From Symbiotaphrina buchneri (Eukaryota > Ascomycota > Symbiotaphrinales > Symbiotaphrinaceae), in assembly GCA_001599915.1 (NCBI GenBank), contig BCIG01000014.1:186001-250000 (forward strand): a stretch of DNA of 64,000 nt, written 5' to 3'. The notes beneath the pieces were generated by a model, which saw only the letters and a list, made by a program, of their open reading frames with translations, made no database searches and was not told the origin of the DNA. Shown here in pieces: positions 1-12,148 of this stretch; position 1 is the stretch's first letter, and each line of letters begins with the position of its first letter. The translations under genes were made by a program, and so were the position numbers.

Positions 1-1364
1 TCAGAGGTGCGACTGAGTCGAAGGATGGAATCCACGAAGCAACATCCAGGGTCAGGCGGAGGGCAAGACTGACGATTTCCGGTCGATGGGGTGGGTGATT
101 GCTTGAAAAGGAGACAAGCGAAGAGGTGGGTGGGTGCTGAGTAACAGCCAAGGCGTGTGTGCTCGTGACGGGCCCGAGCAAATCAGGACGCAGGAGGGCA
201 ACAGGCGCTGCTGGACGTTTGCCCTGCCGACGGTGATTAGGATTATCGTGAAGGACAAAGTGAAGGGGGGTCCGTTGTCGACGTCGGTGTCAAGGGAAGG
301 TTGGTGGTGAGGAAAGTAAGCTTCGGTGGGACGACGGTAGCGGCCAGGCGAGAGTGGTGGAGAGCGTGTGGATTGCGCTCTGGTGCTGGGGCTCACCACC
401 GTGGCCTGCTTTGAGCGAGCGATGCGTGATTGGAGCGAGTTAAAAGCAGCGTGGTTGGAACGATATGGCTAATCGCACTGCGCTTGCGGGTAACGCTGAG
501 CACACCCACAGTAGTCTTAGGCACGGGAGGGAGTGGAGAAACTTTGCTTCACTCAGGGCGCTGCCTCTTATCCGCCCGTGAGCGCCCGCGGTAGCAAAAA
601 GGGTCGTCTAGTCCCTGGCGGGCGGGCAGATCGATAGGCAAAGCCGCGGTTGTTGATTTTGAGTTGGCGACGGGGCCCGCTCCACACTCGGCAGATGGAG
701 AACGATAGGATGAAGCTGGATAAGCAGCCAATTTTTCCGAGGCCAATTGCACCGGGAAAATGCCTACGAGTCGGCGATGAAAGATGGAGGAAAAAGAGGA
801 AGAAGGCTGCTCGAGGGAGGGTCCAGGTATATTATCTGGCGCAAAAGGGGATGGGCAGAGAGGTGTGGCAGCCGCAGAGATACTCCGTCTGGGTTAGGGT
901 TATTGGGGTTTTGACGCTGCTTTTGTCGCACTCGCACTCGCGAACTCCAACCCAATGCACGTGTTTTACGAGACCTGAAAGGCCCGCGAATTTGTTTTCA
1001 TCCTTCTGGAGACGATAAGTTGTCCTTGATGAAAGAATTCCAACTGGCATGCCAATCTATCCGCCTTACTCAGGAGGTGCGGAAGTCATTCCCGATGCGC
1101 CATTTAGGGTCCGATATATCGGAGCTATGCCGCTCGACGCAGTGCTGAAGTGTGAAGTTCCGGATATCATTAGCTTTCGGCCTTTGGACAACCTTCTGTC
1201 CCCTGTGATTGCTCTAATGGAAGCCCTAACAAGATGCGCTTGTCTCTGGAGATCCCAAAGCTCATGCATAGGCCGCTATTTTCCAATGGACTCCTTAGAC
1301 GCCTTGTACCCTGTTAATTCCACGCCATCAGTTCGCAACCTTTCCTCTCATAAACACTTCCCTC
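1..1364. other. left-edge region with no supported gene
   Basis: Open frames here are short, several begin with non-ATG codons, and none resembles a family I know. The stretch lies downstream of BET3, which ends at 1365 on the minus strand. The minus-strand frame at 52-399 has no ATG. It could be leader or an exon of a gene off the left edge, but nothing supports that directly. Confidence 0.6.
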
Positions 1365-2228
1365 TCAGTCATCCTCAGGCGGCATCTCGTCATCGATATA
1401 CCGTATTAACGTTATCCTCATCTCGGTCGTGTCATTACCTCGTAGCACGTCGCTGATAAAATGCGCTTCAACTTGCATTTGCACCTGTAACGGTCAATTG
1501 TCACACTTTCCTTCCTCTTCAACCAGTCGAGAATGAGAAGATGCCTACCATTTCCAACGCCCCTCTGAGTATGCCACAGAATATGTTGGAATACCAGAGT
1601 TCATCTTGTGCGCGACCGTCATCAGGCAACTCAACGAAATCGGCGAGAGGATTTTCATCAAAAATCAAGGAGAAGGATTTATTATCGCTGGTCCAATTCG
1701 TGACTGTGGGTGTGATGTTGAGAAATATCTTGAATCCAACCTATGCTAACATTAGTCCAGGGTTACACCTAGAGAATTGACCGAAGACTATACTTTCGAG
1801 ATCATTTCAGCGGTCTCGCGGAAATTGGCACATCGGCCGACGCTGGACTTTGCAAGGAAGTCCTCTATCAAGCGCAAGCCAATGTTGTAACCCATTTTGT
1901 CTAATTGTTTGTTCACCTCCACATAGTCGCTATCGTAGTCTTTACAAAGCTGCGACACTACAGTGCCGTACGTGAGGGTCACGAGCTCTGCGTTCACTTT
2001 ATCCACCCGTGTCCTAAACAGCAATCAGCTTGAGGTACAACTCTAGCTGCAATAGGTATTTCCAGCTGTTCATCGCGTCTGAACGGGCCCAAAGCCAGGG
2101 ACTTCGCGGTTGGATCGACGGGGAGCTTACTTCCACACTCTAAGTCCTCTATTAGCAGGAGTCCCCGATCAACAGTGGCAGGTCTCGACTTACTCCTCTC
2201 CTACCCTGGCAGCCTTGGTCGAAGCCAT
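1365..2228 (-). CDS. bet3: TRAPP complex core subunit Bet3 (TRAPPC3)
   Basis: Bet3 is the palmitoyl-binding core subunit of the TRAPP tethering complexes, which activate Ypt1/Rab1 in ER-to-Golgi transport. Five exons on the minus strand are read as 2228-2194, 2139-2131, 2013-1794, 1740-1549 and 1484-1365, giving 191 residues, the normal family length. Family landmarks are visible in order: an N terminus MASTKAARVGEE, then VWKTRVDKVNAELVTLTYG, the QLCKDYDSDY segment carrying the conserved acylated cysteine, NKQLDKMGYNIGLRLIEDF, then FVELPDDGR, and a C terminus ending IDDEMPPEDD. Exon 2 is only 9 nt (agtgtggaa); it supplies the EVWK junction and is flanked by ttag and gtaagc. Without it the conserved WKTR motif is lost. 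The start is the ATG at 2228. The U5-40K gene diverges 333 bp away. Identity is secure; the micro-exon is inferred from frame and homology. Confidence 0.93.
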
Positions 2229-2561
2229 CTCTGAAGCTTGCTGCTAGTGGTTGATAGCAGTGCCGAGGTATGGGCTTCTCCTAGCTGTGTGAAGCTTCGT
2301 GAATTGACGTTCTCGAGGGCACGGTGAGTTGAAGCTTAAGAGCTACCGACATCTCACCTGTGGCTTGCACCGCAGCCGATGACCCTGGCGCTAATCCTAG
2401 TCCAGACTGGCGTCATTTGTGGAGCCGCAACAACATTTCGCCCATCTCAAGCTTCAAGTCTACGGCTAGCTTTTGACCGACAGAGCCCTGCGTTTGAATC
2501 CGTACTTTGCACTGACGATCACTGAACCCTATGTCACAGGGTTCTGATCTTTCTATACAGT
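2229..2561. promoter_or_regulatory. divergent intergenic region, bet3 / U5-40K
   Basis: These 333 bp separate two divergently transcribed genes and must hold both promoters and leaders. I see no clear TATA box or repeated site. Confidence 0.5.
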
Positions 2562-3697
2562 ATGTCGGCAGAAAAGCGGCCAGCCTCCGATGCCTTTGAC
2601 TCGTCACAAATTGTGAAGCGACAGCGTTCAGATACAAATCTCGGTGGTGGGACAGCCGTCGCAGTGGTCAACAACGCGGCTCAAAATGGAGCTCTTATAC
2701 AAGCCATACCTAGGACGAGTGGTCTGCAAGCACCAATTATGGAGCTCACTGGTCATTCTGGTGAGGTGTTTGCTGCTCGGTTTGACCCTACCGGGCAGAA
2801 CATTGCTTCTGGCTCGATGGACCGGTCGATAATGTTGTGGCGAACGTACGGCCAATGCGAGAACTACGGGATTCTGACCGGACACAAGGGCGCTGTGTTA
2901 GACCTTCATTGGTCGCGGGATTCCAGGGTCATATTTTCTGCCTCCGCAGACGCAATGCTCGCCAGTTGGGACTTGGAAACCGGTACGAGGATACGTAGGC
3001 ACGTGGGACACGAAGAGGTTATCAATTGCCTGGATGTCAGTCGCAGAGGTGTGGAGATGCTGGTCAGTGGGTGTGACGACGGATATATCGGGCTTTGGGA
3101 CCCACGGCAGAAGGAAGCAATCGATTACATCGAGACCGAATTTCCCGTCACAGCAGTAGCGCTCTCAGAAGCTGGAAATGAGCTATACTCCGGCGGCATC
3201 GACAATGACATACGCGTTTGGGATCTTCGGAAGAAATCAGTTGCCTACACCATGTCTGGCCATAACGACACTATCACTTCCCTCGCCGTCTCCCCTGACT
3301 CCCAGACTCTGCTCTCCAACTCACACGATAATACCGTCCGTACATGGGATATTCGACCTTTCGCTCCCCAGGATAGACATATCAGAACCTACGATGGAGC
3401 AATAGCTGGGCTAGAAAAGAACCTGATCCGGGCTAGTTGGGATTCGAAAGGGGAAAGGATCGCGGTAGGCAGTGGGGACAGGACCGTGGTCGTTTGGGAC
3501 GCCCGGACAGGAAAAATGATGTACAAGTTGCCAGGTCATAAAGGCACAGTCAATGACGCGAGATTTACACCAGGCTCAGAACCAATAAGTAAGTTCCTGT
3601 ATTACATGACCCAAATCTCTTTTGTTGCTAATATCTCCTATCAGTTGTTTCTTGCTCCTCAGATCGAACATTGATGCTAGGAGAACTGGGTAAATGA
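2562..3697 (+). CDS. spf38: U5 snRNP 40 kDa WD40 protein (SNRNP40 / Spf38 family)
   Basis: This is a seven-bladed WD40 scaffold of the U5 snRNP, a nuclear spliceosome component that sits with Prp8. Exon 1 is 2562-3588 and exon 2 is 3645-3697, joined by a 56-nt GT-AG intron, giving 359 residues against 357 in the human protein. The N terminus (to about residue 58) is a charged and Ala/Gly-rich tail. WD repeats follow, with GH...WD ends such as GHSGEVFAARFDPTG, GHKGAVLDLHWSRD, GHEEVINCLDVS, GHNDTITSLAVSPD and GHKGTVNDARF. The splice restores the last blade, SCSSDRTLMLGELGK, which matches the family's C-terminal pattern; the unspliced frame would instead end in an unrelated tail. Other WD40 splicing factors are possible in principle, but the length, the order of blades and the C-terminal end favour U5-40K. 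Confidence 0.9.
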
Positions 3698-4336
3698 TAC
3701 GGCCAACGCAGTGCATGATTATTCTACCTTGACCTAGTGGTCATTAATGGCGTTCAAAATGTATGAGTATGCTCGTAGTTGTTCATAAGGAGGCATAAAT
3801 TCTACAATGGCATCCCTAAACAGAAGCCACTCATACGAGACCCTGGCATTTTGAAAATTTCTTCGATTTGGTTCTAGGTTTATCTATCTGAAGCTTTTCA
3901 GTGCAGTGTCAGAATTGTCAAGATGAACCACTTTTTGCAAACCCTCCTCAGGTTGCAGCTCCATTGTACATGCGCCATTATCCATGCCAGCAACGCCGCG
4001 CTGAACGTAAATCCACGAAAGTTCAAAGGTCCAATTTTTGAGGACTCGAAGTCTCAATCAGGTCCGGCTAAACACAATTTTAAGGCCGATGCCGTCTTTC
4101 TGATCTGAAATGCATCCATGACGCCAATGCACAAAAAGAGTATGAGATGACCTAACCAAAGGCACCTCAAAGGGACAAACGAAGAGCACTGAGGCAATCC
4201 TCGTAAAAATACACAGCTCAGTCCTTTGTCGAAGAGCTGAAAAGAACACCGTTCAGACGTGTAAGACCCGTCGATGGAAGTCAACCGAAGGCAACCCACC
4301 GCCCAGTACCAGGTCATGCGGTACGTCGATGCGACA
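3698..4336. other. convergent 3' region, U5-40K / RPB1
   Basis: The two neighbouring genes run toward each other, so this holds their 3' UTRs and polyadenylation signals. Small open frames on both strands (3923-4108 plus, 4058-4344 minus) have no recognisable content and are treated as chance. Confidence 0.5.
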
Positions 4337-7300
4337 CTAACCATTCCGCGGAGAACTTATCATATTGTCAGCGATCGTGTTTCAGTGGGCCACAAGAAGA
4401 CAACTTACGTCGGGGAGTACGTGGGCGAAGTAGGTGAGTATTTCGGAGACGCTGCTCCAGGCGATCCAGGAGATGTTCCAAATCTAGGAGACGTCGGTGA
4501 GTATTGGCCGGCAGCTGGACTAGTCGGGCTGTAGACAGGAGACGTTGGACTGTAGCCTGGAGACGTCGGCGACGTAGGAGACTGCTGCATGCCGGATCCA
4601 CCAGCAAAGCGAGGACTGGTAGGACTGTACACAGGCGACGTCGGGCTAAACGATGGACTCGTTGGACTGTAGTTTGGCGAAGTCGGGCTATAATTAGGTG
4701 AAGCCGGCGATGTGGGCGAGTAGCTTGGCGATGTAGGAGAGTATGAAGGCGAGGTTGGTGAAGCGCCGAATGCTGGTGAGGTGGGAGAATACGCAGGCGA
4801 CGTCGGAGTAAAAGCCGGACTCTGGGGGGAGAATCGTGGTGAGGTCGCAAACGCGGGGCTTGACAAGCCGATAGTCGGAGAGGTAGGTGAATACCCAGGA
4901 GACGCCGGAGAGAACATGGGCGAACTTGGACTGGTATTGAAGGGACTGCTTGGAGAATATCCGCCGCCCAGAGAGCGTTGAGAGTATGGGCTAAGCGCGC
5001 TGCCAAACCCTTGAGGCTGGTATTCCGTGAATCCACCTGGCGTCTCAGCGCCGGACTGGACGATGGGCGAGAAAGAAGCACCATAGTCTGGGGACCCGAG
5101 GTAGCCGCCTTCCTGAAGAGGTGATCCACTGTCATACGGCGTAGCCGCACCATCAGCAGCAGCTCCACCCATTTGCGAGATGAGAGGTCGAGCATTGTCT
5201 GATATGACGGTGTCCAGCATCTTCTGGTCGAGGTAGATTTCCATCTCACCTGTACCAAGTGGTGCCAGCTGTCCTAGCATGATGTTTTCGGATACACCAC
5301 GGCAGTCGTCGAGTTCACCAGAAGCAGCGGCTTCGAGTAGAATCTCCACTGTCTCCTCAAAAGAACATCTCATCAATGCGCCGGTATCGGCACGATTAAT
5401 GCCATGACGAGTAATGGCCATCAAGTGTCCGCGTGCTGTCATCACATCTACCAAGAGAGCAAGATGACGATGGTTCACATAAGAACCATCGAAAGCCAAC
5501 ACTGCCGTAAGCTCCCTGAGGAGTGCCGCTCTCGTAGCTTCGATCCCAAACACCTCGAAGACTTCAATGAACGAGTTGGTTGTAGTCTTAGTAGCATCAA
5601 CGCCAGGGATCGTAAGTACGTCAGCGAGAGCGGTACCACTGGTGTCGAGAAACCATTGTTTGCAGAGAGGATCGTCCTTGTGAGCTGTCATGGTACCATC
5701 CTCCTTGATGCGCAACATTTGTTTTTCGTTGATAAAGGCGCGCTCAATCCCAGGAACACCACGCAAGGTGAGAGTGTCCAAGATATGAGCCTCAAGTCGC
5801 TTCAGCATCAAGTCTTCTTCCAACTCTTCGTCCTCTTCGTCCTTCGACTGATCTTGGAGCATACGAATGCGGATAACTTGCTCATCGGCATTGTTATCGC
5901 TGAAAATGACAGCAAGGTCTCGAGCATAATTCTCCTTGATCTTCGTTGCAACATCTTGGACAGTCAAACCCTTGTCAAGAAGTTTTCGCCGGCTTAAGAT
6001 TATTCGCAGTAGCCACTTCGACTGACGATTTGGGTCGTCCATAGTATCTTCAGGGATAATGAAGTACGACTCGACCATATCACGGTCTGCTTCGATGACA
6101 GTCGACTGAATGTCGGGCTCGTAATAGATTTCAGTTGTATCGGTAACCGAGCGCAACGTAGTGTGCTCAACAGCACTTCGGAGAAGTTTAGCCGTCTCCT
6201 TATTGCGGATATTCTCTGGTAACTGGTAGACGGTCATAGAAGGAGTCTTAATGTTCTTGGCCACGTTCAGAATCTCCTTCAAGCGCGGCACACCGAGCGT
6301 GACGTTCTTTGAAGAGACACCAGCGAAATGGAAAGTGTTCAGCGTCATCTGCGTCGCTGGTTCACCGATAGACTGTGCAGCGAGCACGCCAACCATCTCT
6401 CCAGGGTTTACGATGGCCCGGGCAAATCGGCTTTCAACCTCCCCAATGACATGTTGGAATGCCAGCTTGTTCATATTGTAATCGACCACCAGCCGTTTGA
6501 AGGCCAGACGTGAGCGCAACTGCGCCTTGAACAGAATTGTCGCGCTCTCCTGAGCTTCCACGGAGATGGGGTCATCCCCTCGTACAACGACAAGCCTGTC
6601 CAAGAGTTCCCGCACCTTGGGGATCACCTCTGCTGGATGAAGATCGCTACGCGCACCATCTTTGATCCTGAACAAAGTCTTGGCGGTTTCGAGAATGCGT
6701 AGAATGTTGATGGGTAACTGGAAGGTTGTTTCATCGTTGTACTTCATCGTACGGTAGACGGCACGGTCTGCTTTCAATTGCTCCCATTCTTCATCCAGAA
6801 GTCGCTGGACATCAACATCACCACGAATTTCATCTGCCTGTTCCAAGACATTAGTTGAAAGGGAGGCCTTCGGGTCCATGAGATCGATGCGGAACATGTT
6901 CTCGAATCTCTTGTCAGAGCACGTCACGAAGTCCACAGTTTGAGCTTCGATGAAGGAGCCATCAAGACCGTCTTCACCATACACGAATTGAACGATATCA
7001 CCCAAAGAGTTCCTGACTGTGCCATCATACTTAGCCATAACATCTTCAAGTGCCTTGACCAGACGTCGCTGAATGTAACCGGTCTCGGCCGTCTTGACAG
7101 CGGTGTCGATGAGACCTTCTCGACCAGCCATGGCGTGGAAAAAGAACTCAGTGGGGGTCAAGCCACGGAGGTATGAATTCTCTACGAAACCTCTGGACTC
7201 CGGTGAATAATCGTCCTTTGTGAAGTGGGGTAGCGTTCGGTATTTGAAGCCGAATGGGATACGCTTGCCCTCAACAATCTGCTGCCCTACCAACGCAGTC

Positions 7301-9752
7301 ATCTGAGAGATGTTGATTGTAGAACCTTTGGAACCTGCTCTTGCCATCTGAATTGCATTATTCAAATCTTTCAAGCTCTCTTCCGTTCGAGCTCCGGCAT
7401 TGTCACGAGCTTTGTTCAGGGCAGCCGAAACTTTGCTCTCGAATGTTTCACGAACATTCATGCCAGGTAGTGGCTCCAGTTCGTTTGCAGTGGCGCTCCT
7501 AGTAATCTCTGCCACTTCATCCTTCTGCTCACGGACGGCTTCCTCTATCTTGTTAATCGTTTCTTTGTCAGGAATCGTGTCCCCGATGCCAATGCTGAAA
7601 CCATTATGTAGGAGCCAATAGTTGACAACAGTCTGAGCACCATTGAAAAAGGATAGAGCTACCTCCCAACCCTTCTCGTTATAGATGATGTGAATGATGC
7701 CACCACCGCTAGCTCCGACAGTCTTCTTGTTAAACATACCAAAGCACAGTTCGCCTCCGAGGACGAAAACACCATCATCTTTGAGAGGAGACAGATCTTT
7801 GGCGTCATTTAACCGGATGAGGTTCAAGCCCTTGGGCAAAACGAGGCTGACAATCTGCTTGCCGGTCCACCTCGGCCGAGGCCTGAGCAGCGCTGGTTCA
7901 GGAATCACCCCGTCCCAGTCTGGCACCCAAAGCAGAATGTTCATCACTTGTTCTTTTGTCAGGAAAACATCCCGGCGGCACATCTTATAGATGCCAGCCA
8001 AGGTATCTTGAACGATACCCATCAAAGGGCCGTTCCGTTGCGGAGACACGATGTTCAAGGGAACCATACATAACTGGCTGACTTCTGCGCGCGTCTCTTC
8101 GCTTTGTGGTACGTGCAGATTCATTTCGTCTCCATCAAAGTCGGCGTTGTAAGGGGAGGTCACCGAAAGATTGAGGCGGAATGTTGAGTATGGCATCACC
8201 CGTACTCGATGTCCCATCATGGACTCCTTGTGAAGTGATGGCTGACGATTGAAGATGATGTAGTCGCCGTCAACAATGTGCCTCTCCACTTTCCAGCCAT
8301 ATTGCAGTGATATCTCTGCAGCTCTGCTGTGATGCTTAAGATCGATCCTCTCGCCAGTATCACGGATGACATATCTAGCACCAGGATGTACCGCAGGACC
8401 ATTTCTGACGAGCTGATGAAGCTTGGTGATGTTGTAGGGTGTAACCATTTCCGGGTATGTTAACGTCCTTGCGATACTCGTAGGGACGCCAACTTCATCC
8501 AATGACAAGTTGGGATCTCCGGTGATGACGGTACGAGCAGAGAAGTCGACACGCTTACCCATCAAGTTACCTCGAAGACGGCCTTCCTTTCCCTTCAAAC
8601 GCGCACGGATAGACTTGACTGGCCTACCAGATTTCTGCAGCGCTTGGGGTTGCCCTGCGATGTCATTGTCCATGTATGTTGCCACATGAAACTGCAGCAA
8701 AGTCTCAAACTCGTTGAGCACATGCTGGGGGGATCCATCATCAATGCAACGCCGTACACTCTGGTTCGCGCGAATGATGTCGCCAAGCTTGTAGGTCAAG
8801 TCGTCCTCGCCGCGCATACCCTGGCCAGTACCGTCGACAGATATACTCGGTCGGACTGGAGGCGGGGGCACAGGAAGCACAGTAATTATCATCCATTCGG
8901 GACGAGCGTAGTCATTGCTCAGGCCCATCTTCCGAATGTCATCAGGAGAAATGTGCTGGAAGACATTCAGAGCCATCTGGGGTGTGATTTGCTTTCGCTC
9001 AGGTTGCTGGCCTTCATCATCATCATCGCTCTTAGCCACCTTCCAGGTTCCCCATAACTTTAGGCCTTCGCGCCGAATCTCCGGCTGTCTATTGCCGCAG
9101 CCGCCATGGCTATGTTTCTTTGCGGAATCTTTCATCCCCCCAAAGTCGTCATCTTCCACCGGGGCATCCATATCACAGTCCATCTTGGGCTTGCACACGC
9201 GCCATACGGCATCGAATCGCCGCTTAGGGTCACGATAACGAAGAGCGTCCGCAAACTGTGGATTGCTCTATAGTAATGTCACGTTAGCAAGAAGTTACTG
9301 TAAAACAGCGAAGCCACCTCAGAGGTGACTAACTTCATCTACGAGTATCTTCCCGCAGTTGTGGCACACTGTCTCCAGGACCTTCTTGATCTTCGTGATG
9401 AAGCCTAGATAGAAGAGCGCATTAGTATGTGCGAGCAGATTGGGAGAGGAGTTGTTTCTAACGGACCGACGTGAAAGACCGGACTAGCAAGCTCGATATG
9501 GCCGAAATGTCCTGGACATTCTGACATGCCCTCATCACAAGTCGCACATTTGGTGCCACGGTCGATGGTACCAAGAAGCGGATCGTTCAAACCACGTTCT
9601 CTGGGGCGTTGCTTCTGCTCGTCCATCGTCTCAGGGTACTCGATCGAGGCCACACTCATAGCCTTGATCTCCTCCGGCGACAAGAGTCCAAACTGGATCT
9701 CCTGAATCGTGCGCAGCGGCGCGCTGGAGTAGGCAAAGCTGAAGTTCCCCAT
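4337..9752 (-). CDS. rpb1: RNA polymerase II largest subunit Rpb1
   Basis: Rpb1 forms most of the catalytic cleft of nuclear RNA polymerase II and carries the C-terminal repeat domain (CTD). I read four exons: 9752-9467, 9404-9334, 9267-4409 and 4355-4337, giving about 1744 residues (yeast 1733). Visible in order are the N-terminal clamp ([14 protein letters not shown]), zinc-binding cysteines and histidines ([20 protein letters not shown], then CHNCGK), the metal-A loop [10 protein letters not shown] at about residues 493-502, the bridge-helix and trigger-loop regions ([32 protein letters not shown]), and a CTD from roughly residue 1540. Introns 1 and 2 lie in the zinc-domain coding region and are set by the conserved [13 protein letters not shown] and [10 protein letters not shown] junctions. 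Intron 3 (4408-4356) is less certain: it removes a premature stop and ends the CTD in TSPRNG, but needs an AAG 3' splice site. Confidence 0.96.
4410..4990 (-). repeat. Rpb1 CTD heptad-coding repeat
   Basis: This segment encodes an irregular heptad array. About a dozen YSPTSP copies are visible, mixed with variants such as FSPTSP, FTPTSP and YSPSSP, and broken by spacers such as [10 protein letters not shown] and [12 protein letters not shown]. The CTD is the docking platform for mRNA capping, splicing and 3' processing factors, phosphorylated at Ser2, Ser5 and Ser7. Few heptads carry Ser at position 7. Confidence 0.9.
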
Positions 9753-10305
9753 GTTGGCGGCTACCGATGGCGACTGAACGAAGGGATGCTCGTCTCTAGG
9801 TGAGAAGTGGCCACACCTGGTGAGCCACTACGACCGGTCGGCGAACGCGCCGAATATCCTCCTCCAAATCCTCTCCCGATCCTGCTTCAGCACTGTCGAT
9901 CAACTGATGGAACTCCTGCACAGTCAAATGCTGTTGATGGCGGCGACGTGCTGAGAGTTGAGGATGGTTGCCTGTGGTGTCAGACAAGCGTGCAAAGAAA
10001 TGAGGCTCCAGCTCGCATATGGCGCTAGTTGACTCAGCACCACACTAGAAATGCGCTAGCGACAATAGCGTCCTTTGACCGTCACCCATTCGAAACTCCA
10101 ATTGTTCACCTCTCTTGGCCAGACGCGTGCCGTTTTGGGCGGGTGAGCAATCCGTGAAAGGAAAGCAAGCCTCGAATTCACATACAGTCATCACAATCGT
10201 CGAGTGAACTCTCCCTCGGACAAAGCCAGTCCCTCCCAAATGCTTTGGGCAGAGATGAACTGCATCTCATTCTGAGCCCTGTGACCGCATGCAGCAGAGG
10301 TCACG
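9753..10305. promoter_or_regulatory. divergent promoter region, rpb1 / swd1
   Basis: These 553 bp lie between the start codons of two divergent genes, both acting in RNA polymerase II transcription and its chromatin marks. Shared control is possible but unproven. I see no repeat or obvious core element. Confidence 0.5.
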
Positions 10306-11920
10306 ATGAACCTGTCCCTCATTGAACCATTTGTGCTTGCTCAGGATTATCCGGATTCCCTGGTTGGGAAACTACGTGAGTCAGCACTGAATTAAGAGCG
10401 CAACTATCGCGTTGCTAATGGGATCGTCTACGCGTACAGGCAGTGGGCATGCAACTTGTATCCGGTTCAATCGCAAAGGTGATTACCTAGCTACTGGGAG
10501 GGTTGATGGTACGGTCGTCATATTTGACGTAGAGACGAACGGCGTGGCCCGTAAGCTTAGAGGGCACACCCGGCAGGTGCAGTCTCTGAGGTGCGTCGCT
10601 CCATATACACTGGCGCAGGATGCCAGTATGTTGACTCCTGCAGCTGGTCTCACGATGGACGCTACCTCCTCAGTGCAAGCCAGGACTGGAAATGCATCTT
10701 GTGGGACCTGAAGGACGGCTCCAAAGTGCGGACGGTCAGGTTCGAGGCGCCTGTCTACATTGCAGAATTACACCCTTACAATCAGTATGTTGGTCATCCA
10801 GATCCTGCGTAACGATTGCTGAGAATTGTGCAGCCTGCTCTTCGTCGTGTCCCTTTTCGAGCAGCAGCCCGTCCTTGTGGATCTGTCTACTAATATCCCA
10901 GCCAAGAGCACTTTACCCTCCGCCCCAAAGAGACTACAAGTAGAAGGCGAAGATATCAATGAAAAGCAAGCGGCACAGGACGCCAAGCAGACAACTTGTG
11001 TTACCATTTTCACTGCCTCTGGCAATCACATTGTTGCAGGGACCAACAAAGGATGGCTCAATCTTATTGAGACAGAGAGCTGCAAGACAATACATTCGAC
11101 GCGTCTGTCAAATAGCGTGATTATCTATCTGCGTCTGACAACCTCGGGGTTTGACATGGTGGTAAATTCCAGTGATCGTATCATTCGCACAATCCAAATG
11201 CCAAACCTGGACGATCCATCGCTGAAGCAAGACAATATTAAGATCGAGGTGGAGCATAAATTCCAGGATGTTGTCAACCGGCTGTCGTGGAATCACGTTG
11301 CCTTCAGCTCTACAGGAGAATATGTCACAGCTTCGACATACATGAATGCGGACATTTATATCTGGGAACGAAGTCAAGGCAGTCTGGTGAAAATCCTGGA
11401 AGGGCCGCGTGAAGAAGTAGGAGTCGTGGAATGGCACCCCCACCGACCCTTGATTGCAGCCTGTGGCCTTGAATCCGGCCGTATATTCCTCTGGTCCATC
11501 ATTACTCCACAGCGTTGGTCCGCGCTTGCTCCTGACTTCGCCGAGGTGGAAGAAAACGTCGAGTATATTGAGCGAGAAGATGAATTCGACATCCATCCGA
11601 AAGAAGAGTTACACAAGCGCATGCTGGATCAGGAGGATGAGGACGTGGACGTTCTGACCATCGAGCCGGTGAAAGGTGAACTGCAAGATTCCGAAGGCGC
11701 TTTCCGCATGCCGGTGCTCTTGGACGTGGGTGACAGCGAGAGCGAGGAGGAGATTGTCGCCGTAGGTCCCGGGACGATGAGGCGGAAGAGTCCTACAGCT
11801 GGCAAAGAATGGATGAACGGGGCTGAGAGCTCCGGTTCAGGGGATGAACGAGCAGGCAGCAAGCGCCCTGTAGCGACCACCAAAGGCGGCAAGGCTAGAA
11901 AGCGCAAAACGGAGACATGA
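10306..11920 (+). CDS. swd1: COMPASS complex WD40 subunit Swd1 (RbBP5 family)
   Basis: Swd1 is a WD40 core subunit of the Set1/COMPASS histone H3 lysine 4 methyltransferase in the nucleus. Four exons (10306-10375, 10440-10590, 10644-10784, 10834-11920) give 482 residues. The N terminus MNLSLIEPF...QDYPDSL matches the family start MNLELLE...QNYPE. WD blades read GHATCIRFNRKGDYLATGR, GHTRQVQSLSWSHDGRYLLSAS, then HPYNHLLFVVSLFEQQPVLV and VVEWHPHRPLIAACGLESGRI. An acidic segment (EENVEYIEREDEFDI) follows, as in RbBP5, and the end is a Lys/Arg-rich nuclear tail. Introns of 64, 53 and 49 nt all have GT-AG ends; the first has a GCTAAT branch-like site. Every splice restores a WD blade, which makes the model firm. 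Confidence 0.93.
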
Positions 11921-12148
11921 GATCATGATTCACGACTATATCTACGGACATATGGCTCTATATAACAGGCCTTCAAAAGCTTGGAATGAAGAAAATGGAT
12001 GCTGCCGCCCTAGATGTCCGGAAACGCCGTTGGTTGATGGAATGTATCAAAACGCCCCTATGCATGGATCCAAACGTGAACCTTCCAGCAAGGAATCCAG
12101 TCAATGATACACAAGAAACTGGCAAGAGCCATGGGAATCTTTCCCGCT

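Noticed and set aside
52-399. 115-codon open frame on the minus strand at the left edge
   Set aside because: It has no ATG (the first codon is GTG) and its composition is unlike any family known to me.
900-920. ttagggttattggggtttt, suggesting interstitial telomere repeats
   Set aside because: Only one full and one imperfect unit are present, so it is not an array.
4054-4344. 96-residue hydrophobic frame downstream of rpb1
   Set aside because: It lies in the rpb1 3' region, overlaps the proposed last exon and has no family features.
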